Positions 1-5,717 of a DNA stretch of 5,905 nt are shown piece by piece. Under the pieces are notes generated by a model. The model did not search any database, was not told the DNA's origin, and saw only the letters and a program-made list of their open reading frames with translations. The number at the start of each line of letters is the position of its first letter. Positions within the stretch are counted from its first letter, which is position 1. This stretch comes from CAZEQD01 sp964514305. Lineage in GTDB: Bacteria > Acidobacteriota > Aminicenantia > Aminicenantales > Aminicenantaceae. The position numbers were made by a program, and so were the translations under genes. The stretch is from positions 1 through 5,905 of the forward strand of contig CAZEQD010000090.1 in NCBI GenBank assembly GCA_964514305.1, written 5' to 3'.

Positions 1-512
1 AGTGGATAATGCCCCATCAAAAAGCGGTTAGCGCCCAAAACTTTGCTGGGGAGAATGAGCCCCATGGAGTAGTGATTAATTACTATCTGAAGCAGCCAGT
101 TGAAGGTCAAGTTAAAATAAAGATTCTAGATGGAACAAGAATCATTAACGAGATTAAAGGGCCTAACAAAGCAGGTTTAAACAGCGTTGAATGGGTTATG
201 ACCAAACGTCAGCCACGAACCAAAGAAGAAATCGCCCGCTGGGAAAGGCAGCAGGAATTTCTGAAAAAAGATGAAGAATTCTTTGATTATTATGATACAG
301 TTGATTATTACGGTGACCCCGATGAAGAAGTTGATAAATGGGGAAGATCGCTCCGTACCCGCGTCCACCATCCCCCCGGATTGACCGAGCGTCAGTACAA
401 ATATTTCAGGGTTAAACCCGGCTGCTACACTATAGTCCTTAAGGCTGGAGGTCAAGTTTTGTCTCGAACAGCAGTTATTCTTAAAGATTATTGGTATGAT
501 AAGACCTATTAA
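1..512 (+). CDS. C-terminal part of a probable secreted beta-propeller/BNR-repeat protein (5' end outside window)
   Basis: The reading frame is open to the left edge: the codons before the first ATG at position 9 read Trp-Ile with no stop, so this is the tail of a longer gene, not a 167-residue protein. The visible part has the pattern of a C-terminal Ig-like (FlgD-like) beta-sandwich: GVVINYYL, then VKIKILDG, GLNSVEW, and finally KPGCYTIVLKAGGQ. The run SAQNFAGENEPHGVVINYYL resembles the tail of the large extracellular VPS10/BNR-repeat 'glycosyl hydrolase-like' proteins frequent in Acidobacteriota-related genomes; this is from memory of the family. An acidic, aromatic-rich stretch of about 55 residues (roughly residues 65-120 from Met9, with EEFFDYYDTVDYY) sits between the two halves of the sandwich and looks like an insertion or extended loop. 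The propeller itself and any signal peptide lie outside the window, so function and location are inferred. It converges on the peptidase gene. Confidence 0.6.
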   Translation, partial: WIMPHQKAVSAQNFAGENEPHGVVINYYLKQPVEGQVKIKILDGTRIINEIKGPNKAGLNSVEWVMTKRQPRTKEEIARWERQQEFLKKDEEFFDYYDTVDYYGDPDEEVDKWGRSLRTRVHHPPGLTERQYKYFRVKPGCYTIVLKAGGQVLSRTAVILKDYWYDKTY

Positions 513-524
513 AAGTTTAAGGAG

Positions 525-611
525 TCAGGTTTCAAATTTGACATTAGTTTTTTGACAACTGAAACGAAAAAGCAACGCTCAGTTTTTAAATTTAACAATG
601 TAAAGACCTGA
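525..611. terminator. Candidate bidirectional terminator region between convergent genes
   Basis: The 108-base gap between the two converging stop codons contains three inverted repeats nested in register: TCAGGT (525-530) with ACCTGA (606-611), ACATT (541-545) with AATGT (597-601), and AACTGA (557-562) with TCAGTT (579-584). On the plus strand the inner hairpin is followed by a T run (583-587); on the minus strand its far side is followed by GTC and a run of six U (548-553 on the plus strand as T, read as A in the minus transcript), so a classic U-tract is present only for the plus direction. The gap also holds two 10-base AAATTT-centred palindromes (532-541 and 586-595). The stems are AT-rich, the inner loop is 16 bases, and no fold was computed, so this is a weak call resting mainly on position and symmetry. 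Confidence 0.3.
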
Positions 612-620
612 GCTCTTTTA

Positions 621-2018
621 TTAGCTTTTTGATTTGCCTACTATTTCTTCCAATTCTTCAACCGTTTTAGGAATAGGCTTTCCCAGAACTTGATAGCCAT
701 CCCCGGTGACCAGGACATCGTCCTCGATTCGAATGCCGCCAAAATCCCTGTATCGGTTAACTTCATGATAATTAATGAACTGCTCCAGTTTCTTCTCTGC
801 AGCCCACTGATCAATTAAAGCTGGAATAAAATAGATGCCCGGTTCAACCGTCATAACCATGCCCGGTTCAAGCTCCCGGGCAAATCTTAAATAGGCTAAG
901 CCGAACTGCTGGCTTCGCTTTGTCTTTTCATCGTAGCCGACAAACTCCTCTCCCAAATCTTCCATATCATGAACATCAAGCCCAACCATATGGCCCAAAC
1001 CATGGGGAAAGAAAAGGGCATGAGCTCCCTGGCTGACGGCCTCTTCTATATCCCCTTTCATCAGCCCTAAGTCCTTAAGTCCAGAAGCCATTATTTTTGC
1101 TGCCTTGAGATGAACATCCTTGAATTTAAGCCCTGGCTTAATTGACTTTATAGCCTCCTGCTGACCTTTGAGGACAATTTCATATATCTGTTTTTGTTCT
1201 GGACTGAATTTACCGCTAACGGGAAAAGTTCGGGTAATATCGGCTGCGTAATGAAGAGCTGACTCTGCTCCTGAATCATTAACCAAAAGACGGCCCTCCT
1301 TTAAGAGGTTGCTGTGGTCATGGTTGTGAAGAATCTGGCCGTTTATGGTAAGAATTGTTGGGAAGGCAAGGCTGAATCCGTAAGAGAGAACAATGCCTTC
1401 CATTTTTCCTGCAATTTCTCTTTCATAAATTCTCGGACGAGCCATCTTCATAGCTGTAGTATGCATTTCATAGGTAACCATATGGGCTTTTTCCATCTCT
1501 TCTATTTCTTCTTTTATTTTAATCGCCCTTTGAGCTACGACCGCTTTTATAAGTTCCCGGGAAGAATAATCCTTAGCCAGAGTATGGTTTATCCCCAGCA
1601 GTTCCTCTATTTTAAGAGCCACTTCAGGTCGGTAAGGTGGAAGATAGTGAATTTTCTGGCCTTTCTGGAGCGCAGCCTTCAGCTTTTTTTCTAAATCTTT
1701 TAGAGGAGCTACATTTTCCATTCCAGCCCAGGATGCCCTCTCTTTTAGAGAAGGAAGGGCTCCCATCCAGACGATATCCTCGACACTGACATCCTCTCCA
1801 AAAAGGATTTCCTGCTCAGCCTCGACATCGATGATGGCTGCCAAACCAGGCATATCCAGGCCAAAAAAATAAAGAAAAGAACTATCCTGGCGGAAAGGGT
1901 AAGGGTTGGCCGGATAGTTCATGGAACTCTCCTCGTTTCCCAAAAAAAGGATAAGTCCTTCCTTGATTTGCTCCTTTAAGCGGTGCCGTCTCTGTTGATA
2001 TATTTTAGCTTCAAACAT
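621..2018 (-). CDS. pepP: Xaa-Pro aminopeptidase / prolidase-type M24B metallopeptidase
   Basis: Cytoplasmic dimetal peptidase that removes the N-terminal residue preceding a proline; relatives also split X-Pro dipeptides. With the start used here the protein has 465 residues, typical of bacterial PepP-type enzymes. Residues 1 to about 130 form the aminopeptidase-P N-terminal domain (QQRRHRL, FRQDSSFLYFFG). Residues about 160-450 form the pita-bread catalytic domain. All five metal ligands are visible: Asp248 (NDSGAE), Asp260 (AADITRTF), His343 in HGLGHMVGLDVHD, Glu392 (TVEPGIYF) and Glu432 (GGIRIEDDV). No signal peptide is seen. The frame extends five codons upstream to a TTG at 2033, but AAAGGAG lies 5 bases before the ATG at 2018 and inside that extension, so 2018 is the start. 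It follows the dehydratase gene by 53 bases on the same strand with no clear terminator, so co-transcription is likely. Substrate choice between Xaa-Pro peptides and X-Pro/X-Hyp dipeptides cannot be read from sequence. Confidence 0.93.
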   Translation of the reverse strand: MFEAKIYQQRRHRLKEQIKEGLILFLGNEESSMNYPANPYPFRQDSSFLYFFGLDMPGLAAIIDVEAEQEILFGEDVSVEDIVWMGALPSLKERASWAGMENVAPLKDLEKKLKAALQKGQKIHYLPPYRPEVALKIEELLGINHTLAKDYSSRELIKAVVAQRAIKIKEEIEEMEKAHMVTYEMHTTAMKMARPRIYEREIAGKMEGIVLSYGFSLAFPTILTINGQILHNHDHSNLLKEGRLLVNDSGAESALHYAADITRTFPVSGKFSPEQKQIYEIVLKGQQEAIKSIKPGLKFKDVHLKAAKIMASGLKDLGLMKGDIEEAVSQGAHALFFPHGLGHMVGLDVHDMEDLGEEFVGYDEKTKRSQQFGLAYLRFARELEPGMVMTVEPGIYFIPALIDQWAAEKKLEQFINYHEVNRYRDFGGIRIEDDVLVTGDGYQVLGKPIPKTVEELEEIVGKSKS

Positions 2019-2023
2019 TTTTA

Positions 2024-2030
2024 CTCCTTT
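2024..2030 (-). promoter_or_regulatory. Ribosome binding site of the M24B peptidase (decides the start)
   Basis: On the minus strand AAAGGAG is followed by 5 bases (TAAAA) and then the ATG at 2018. It is a near-ideal Shine-Dalgarno site and lies within the longer TTG-initiated frame, which argues against the upstream start at 2033. Confidence 0.8.
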
Positions 2031-2071
2031 CAATTTCTCTTAAGTCCAATAGAGGACAATAGATTCTATAT

Positions 2072-4435
2072 TCAGAAAGATTGATGTTCAGTGCGGCGAA
2101 TGATTTCATTCTGAAGGCTTTCACTCAAATCGACAAAGTAGTCACTATAACCAGCCACACGGACAATCAGGTCTCTGTATTTTTCAGGATGCTTCTGGGC
2201 CTCGCGGAGAGCCTCAGCCGTAACCACATTGAATTGAACATGATGGCTGTCAAGCTTGAAATAGGAACGAATGAGATGAGCCAATTTCTCAATTCCCTCT
2301 TCATCAGCCAAAAGATGAGGGGTAAATTTCTGGTTAAGGAGAGTGCCGCCGGTTCGGAGATGATCTATTTTACTCACAGATTTGATGACTGCGGTCGGGC
2401 CGTAGCGGTCTGCACCTTGAACAGGGGAGATACCTTCAGACAGAGGCTCGCCTGCTTTGCGGCCGTCAGCAGTGGCCCCACAAACCTTACCAAAATAAAC
2501 ATGGACTGTAGTTGGCAGAAGATTTATGCGGTAGCAGCCTCTTTTGGTATTAGGACGACCGTTTATAGCTTTATAATAAGCTTCAAATATAGCTTTCAAG
2601 ATTCCATCAGCGTAATCATCATCGTTTCCATATTTAGGAGTTTTGTTTAAAAACCGCTGGCGGAGCGCTTCACTGCCTTCATAATTTTTTCTCAAAGCCT
2701 CTAATAATTCCTTCATTTTAATAAATTTTTTATCAAAAACATTGTATTTAATAGAGGTCAAAGTATCAGTCATCGTTCCCAGCCCCACACCCATGATATA
2801 AGAAGTATTGTAGCGAGCTCCGCCATCATGGTAATCTTTACCTCTGGCAATACAGTCGTCAATAAGGATTGAAAGATAAGGAGCCGGCAGATCCTCTGCA
2901 TACAGGCGTTCGATAATATTATTACCTCTTATTTTAATATCCAGAAAATGGTGAAGCTGACGTTCAAATGCTTTAAACAATTCAGAGAAAGAACGAAACT
3001 TTTGGGGATCTTCGGTCTTGAGGCCTATCTTTTTGCTTGTCCGCGGATCGAGACCCCTATTTAAAGTTATTTCCAGGACTTTGGTCAGATTAAAATAGCC
3101 AGTTAGATTATAATTTTCTTTGCCAAAAGCACCCGTCTCCACACAGCCGCTGGCTCCACCGCAGCGGGCATCTTCAATTGATTTGCCCTGGCGGAGGAGT
3201 TCCTGGATAATAGCATCCGTGTTAAAAATGGAAGGCTGGCCAAAGCCTGTTCTGACTATTTTCAAAGCCCTCTTTAAAAATGAATCAGGAGTTTTCTTGC
3301 TTATCTGGACCATAGAACTCGGCTGGAGTATCCTCATCTCTTCAATAATATCCAGAAGAAGATAGGAAAGCTCATTTACTCCATCTGAACCATCGGCCTT
3401 AACACCTCCTAAGTTGATCAAACAGAAATCCGTATAAGTGCTGCTTTCCTCGGCTGTAACCCCAACTTTTGGGGGAGCTGGCTGGTTGTTGAACTTAATC
3501 CAAAAAGCCTGAAGAAGCTCTCGGGCCTGGTCCTGGCTCAAGCTGCCATCAGCCAATCCCTGCTTATAAAAGGGATAAAGGTGCTGATCGAGTCGGCCCG
3601 GATTGAACGAGTCCCAGGTATTATACTCAATAATAACCCCTAAGTGGACAAACCAGTAGTACTGAAGGGCTTCCCAGAAATTTCGGGGCTTATAAGCAGG
3701 CACATGAGTGCAAATCTCAGCTATATGGAGCAGCTCTTTTTTCCTTTTTAAATTTTTCTCCTTTTCAGCCAGTTTCCTGGCCTTGGCTGCATGCCTTTTA
3801 GCATAGGCAATTAAGGCTTCAGCACAGATAGACATGGCTTTTAATTCTTCCTTTTTATAGTACGCCTCCGGATCATTAAGGAAATCCAAGCTCTCCAGGC
3901 TTTTCTCTATATCCCTTTTGAAATCTAAAAAGCCCTTTCGGTAAATTTTATCATCAAGGACAGTATGTCCGGGCGCTCTCTGTTCCATAAATTCTGTAAA
4001 AACACCGGCCTTATAGGCATCCTTCCACTCTTCTGTCATCTCCTCAAAAATTCTGTCTCTAATCGATTTTCCTCTCCAGAAAGGAATTATTTCCTGGCGG
4101 TATATCTCCTTAGTTTTCTCATCAACGGCAAAAGGAATTTTCGGCCGGCTGTTTAAAATCTCAAGGTCTTCAAGACTATGGGCACAAATCTCAGGATAGG
4201 TGGGGGTCGCCTTGGGAGCTGGTCCCCGCTCCCCCACGATAAGCTCATCCTTACCGATGTAAATTTTCTTATTCTCCAGCAAATATTTAAAAGCCAGGGC
4301 TCTTCTTACCGGAGATGAAACCCTATCTGCTACCTCACTTTTATAAAACTCAGTTATAAGTTTGGCTCTCTCAGGTGAAATGTAAGGTTTGGCCTTTAAG
4401 CTCTGCTCTCTTAATTTCTTGATGCGTTCTTTCAT
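2072..4435 (-). CDS. hypD: Glycyl radical enzyme, trans-4-hydroxy-L-proline dehydratase type
   Basis: An O2-sensitive radical enzyme expected to dehydrate trans-4-hydroxy-L-proline to (S)-1-pyrroline-5-carboxylate. At 787 residues it is the usual family length, with a PFL-like barrel and a C-terminal glycyl radical loop (VRVAGYSDYF, Gly762). The thiyl-radical site reads GGASGCVETG with Cys431 and Glu433; the C-x-E pattern marks a dehydratase-type family member, and the Cys-Cys pair of pyruvate formate-lyase is absent. Compared from memory with the characterised Clostridioides difficile HypD (Cys434, Gly765), every substrate-site residue I recall is present at a constant offset of three: His157, Asp275, Ser331, Asp336, Phe337, Tyr447 and Thr642. 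Long stretches such as FTEFMEQRAPGHTV, FNNQPAPPKVG and TPKYGNDDDYAD also match. The ribosome binding site sits in the end of the activase gene, so the two are translated together. Dehydratases acting on other hydroxyproline isomers are related, so the exact stereoisomer remains an inference. Confidence 0.9.
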   Translation of the reverse strand: MKERIKKLREQSLKAKPYISPERAKLITEFYKSEVADRVSSPVRRALAFKYLLENKKIYIGKDELIVGERGPAPKATPTYPEICAHSLEDLEILNSRPKIPFAVDEKTKEIYRQEIIPFWRGKSIRDRIFEEMTEEWKDAYKAGVFTEFMEQRAPGHTVLDDKIYRKGFLDFKRDIEKSLESLDFLNDPEAYYKKEELKAMSICAEALIAYAKRHAAKARKLAEKEKNLKRKKELLHIAEICTHVPAYKPRNFWEALQYYWFVHLGVIIEYNTWDSFNPGRLDQHLYPFYKQGLADGSLSQDQARELLQAFWIKFNNQPAPPKVGVTAEESSTYTDFCLINLGGVKADGSDGVNELSYLLLDIIEEMRILQPSSMVQISKKTPDSFLKRALKIVRTGFGQPSIFNTDAIIQELLRQGKSIEDARCGGASGCVETGAFGKENYNLTGYFNLTKVLEITLNRGLDPRTSKKIGLKTEDPQKFRSFSELFKAFERQLHHFLDIKIRGNNIIERLYAEDLPAPYLSILIDDCIARGKDYHDGGARYNTSYIMGVGLGTMTDTLTSIKYNVFDKKFIKMKELLEALRKNYEGSEALRQRFLNKTPKYGNDDDYADGILKAIFEAYYKAINGRPNTKRGCYRINLLPTTVHVYFGKVCGATADGRKAGEPLSEGISPVQGADRYGPTAVIKSVSKIDHLRTGGTLLNQKFTPHLLADEEGIEKLAHLIRSYFKLDSHHVQFNVVTAEALREAQKHPEKYRDLIVRVAGYSDYFVDLSESLQNEIIRRTEHQSF

Positions 4436-4438
4436 TCT

Positions 4439-5362
4439 TCAGCCTCCAATTTTAACTGAAAAGCCATGACTTTCGAACATTTTTTTTATTTTTTTTATTT
4501 TCGTCTCTGAACTTGGCCTAAACTCTGGCCGGGGATTTTGCTTCCCTAATTTTCTGAACTTTTCATCTCCTCCTTTATGATAAGGCAGCAGGTTTACTTC
4601 TTTCAAGCTGTTAAGACTATAGAGAAAATTAACTGTGGCTTTGATATTTGGTTGATCATCATTTATGCCTGAGATCAGAGGAATGCGGATAATGACTGGC
4701 TTCTTCTTTTTCAACAACATTTTTAAGTTCTCAAAGATAAGCTTATTAGAAACTCCAGTATATTCTCTGTGTTTGCGGTCATCAATAATCTTGAGATCAT
4801 ATAAAAAAAGATCGACCTTTTGAGCGATCCTTTCCATCACTTCAGGAGAAACATAACCGCAGGTATCAATTGCAGTCTGAATATTCCTCTGGCGGCAGGC
4901 CTCAAGCAGTGCTTCTAAAAAATCAGGTTGAAATAGAGGTTCTCCTCCTGAAAAAGTAACACCTCCACCTGATTCTTCATAGAATATTCTATCCTTTTCT
5001 ACCTCAGCCATCACTTCCTCGACAGTAACCTCTCTACCTACAATCTCCAGGGCCTCATAAAGACAGGCTTCAACACACTGGCCGCAGAGATCACATTTCT
5101 GCCGATCGATAAGGACTATCCTGGCTTTCTTCTCAACAGCCATTTGGGGACAGACTGAAACACAAGCCGTACACTCTAAGGCACACCTACTGGCCTGCCA
5201 CATTATTTCAGGCTTCTCCTCCTGTCCTTCAGGATTATGACACCAGGGACAGTGAAGCGGGCATCCTTTAAAAAAGACAGTAGTCCGAATGCCAGGCCCA
5301 TCATGAATAGCATAGCGCTTGATGTCAAAAATTATCCCTTTTTTCATTCTCTGCTTGGTCAT
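4439..5362 (-). CDS. hypE: Radical SAM glycyl radical enzyme activase (4-hydroxyproline dehydratase activase type)
   Basis: Activating enzyme that cleaves S-adenosylmethionine reductively and abstracts hydrogen from the glycine of its partner, here Gly762 of the adjacent dehydratase. At 307 residues it is the normal length for activases with a ferredoxin insert. The radical SAM cluster motif is Cys34-x3-Cys38-x2-Cys41 (GCPLHCPWCHN), preceded by the family signature YAIHDGPGIRTTVFFKGCP. The insert carries two complete four-cysteine sets for extra iron-sulfur clusters: Cys60/64/67/71 and Cys90/93/96/100. GGGVTFSGGEP (132-142) is the SAM-binding strand, with DTCGY (166-170) and YDLK (188-191) following. 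Partner assignment rests on adjacency. The start is uncertain: ATG 5362 has no good Shine-Dalgarno site, and the internal ATG at 5347 (MKKGIIFDIKRYAIHDG) begins closer to where many family members begin. An in-frame TAG lies just upstream of 5362, so no long extension is possible. Two runs of eight A near the 3' end encode a lysine-rich stretch. Confidence 0.93.
   Translation of the reverse strand: MTKQRMKKGIIFDIKRYAIHDGPGIRTTVFFKGCPLHCPWCHNPEGQEEKPEIMWQASRCALECTACVSVCPQMAVEKKARIVLIDRQKCDLCGQCVEACLYEALEIVGREVTVEEVMAEVEKDRIFYEESGGGVTFSGGEPLFQPDFLEALLEACRQRNIQTAIDTCGYVSPEVMERIAQKVDLFLYDLKIIDDRKHREYTGVSNKLIFENLKMLLKKKKPVIIRIPLISGINDDQPNIKATVNFLYSLNSLKEVNLLPYHKGGDEKFRKLGKQNPRPEFRPSSETKIKKIKKMFESHGFSVKIGG
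4443..4447 (-). promoter_or_regulatory. Ribosome binding site of the dehydratase, embedded in the activase gene
   Basis: On the minus strand GGAGG lies 7 bases before the ATG at 4435 and within the last codons (Gly-Gly-stop) of the activase. Termination of activase translation and initiation of the dehydratase are therefore separated by only three bases, a layout expected to couple the two. Confidence 0.8.
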
Positions 5363-5478
5363 AATCAGCTAAACAAATCTATCCTTTTTAACTTTTTATC
5401 TTAGTAAAATTTTCCCAATTAGACAATTGATTTATCACTTCTGTAAGAATCTTTTTTTCCGTGATTGAAAAGAAGAGA
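5363..5478. other. Divergent intergenic spacer
   Basis: AT-rich spacer between the minus-strand cluster and the plus-strand insertion-sequence debris. Apart from the weak minus-strand promoter match I see no RNA gene, riboswitch-like architecture, CRISPR repeat or obvious operator. An AAGGA on the minus strand (5386-5382) is about 19 bases from the activase ATG, too far to serve it directly. Confidence 0.5.
5398..5426 (-). promoter_or_regulatory. Candidate sigma70-type promoter of the activase-dehydratase-peptidase cluster
   Basis: Reading the minus strand, TTGTCT (5426-5421) and TAAGAT (5403-5398) are separated by exactly 17 bases. Each box matches four of six consensus positions. Transcription would begin near 5391, giving a leader of about 30 bases before the ATG at 5362. 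The region is AT-rich, so chance matches are easy, and sigma-factor preferences in this lineage are unknown to me. Confidence 0.3.
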
Positions 5479-5528
5479 GGCTCACCTTAAACTGTGAATG
5501 AAAAAAAAACTAACACAGGAGGTGAGCC
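5479..5528 (+). promoter_or_regulatory. RNA hairpin that sequesters the ribosome binding site of the downstream ORF
   Basis: GGCTCACCT (5479-5487) is a perfect complement of AGGTGAGCC (5520-5528), the nine bases directly before the ATG at 5529. Inside it CTGTG (5492-5496) pairs with CACAG (5514-5518), leaving TAAA opposed by a single G as an asymmetric bulge and a 17-base loop that includes a run of nine A. The Shine-Dalgarno site AGGAGG (5517-5522) is thus almost entirely in the stem. A transcript that starts upstream of 5479 would hide its own start site, whereas one that starts inside the loop would expose it. Many insertion sequences use this arrangement to stop read-through transcription from producing transposase. 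Confidence 0.65.
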
Positions 5529-5717
5529 ATGAAGGAATTGAATTTATCCTTCGATATAAGGATAGCATTGAAACGGCATGATGTCCACTGGATAGAGGAT
5601 GAGCTATTGAAATTAAGAGAGGAGACATTTCTCAAGGTATTTCGAGAGATTCTGGTGAGGATAGAGCAAGAAGCTTGGCGGTTGTACCCGTTTACCAAAC
5701 CAAATTTATTGATTTAG
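5529..5717 (+). pseudogene. 62-codon ORF, probable truncated transposase N-terminus
   Basis: The ORF starts at an ATG with a strong AGGAGG six bases upstream and encodes a charged, mostly helical protein (WIEDELLKLREETFLKVF, then ILVRIEQEAW). I cannot place it in a named family with confidence. The helical, acidic and basic N-terminal character, the hairpin over its start site and the IstB remnant that follows all fit the beginning of an insertion-sequence protein that has lost its catalytic part. The last residues change character: KPNLLI resembles the segment just before the Walker B aspartate in IstB-like ATPases, so the ORF may be a junction between two different elements rather than one decayed gene. 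No membrane segment, metal site or helix-turn-helix is obvious. The alternative is a genuine small protein of unknown function with a regulated start site. Confidence 0.45.

Noticed and set aside
2019..2033. Five-codon N-terminal extension of the M24B peptidase starting at TTG 2033
   Set aside because: The extension contains the AAAGGAG ribosome binding site for the ATG at 2018 and adds no family-like sequence.
2019..2071. Terminator or separate promoter between dehydratase and peptidase
   Set aside because: Only 4-bp stems without a U run are present. A TAGAAT box has no convincing -35 partner. Co-transcription is the simpler reading, though an internal promoter is not excluded.
2081..2650. 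189-codon plus-strand ORF antisense to the dehydratase
   Set aside because: It is a shadow of a confidently identified gene, has no recognisable domain or good ribosome binding site. The same applies to the other antisense ORFs at 177-455, 1314-1694, 3120-3365, 3965-4156 and 5510-5698.
2072..4435. Pyruvate formate-lyase (PflB)
   Set aside because: The active site has a single cysteine in a C-V-E motif rather than adjacent cysteines, and the substrate-site residues match hydroxyproline dehydratase.
5363..5386. Three-codon leader peptide (TTG-TTT-AGC-TGA) downstream of AAGGA before the activase
   Set aside because: It is too short and common by chance; no attenuator structure accompanies it.
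5427..5455. Plus-strand promoter for the 62-codon ORF starting from TTGATT
   Set aside because: No acceptable -10 box lies at 16-18 bases; the nearest candidate is only about 11-12 bases away.
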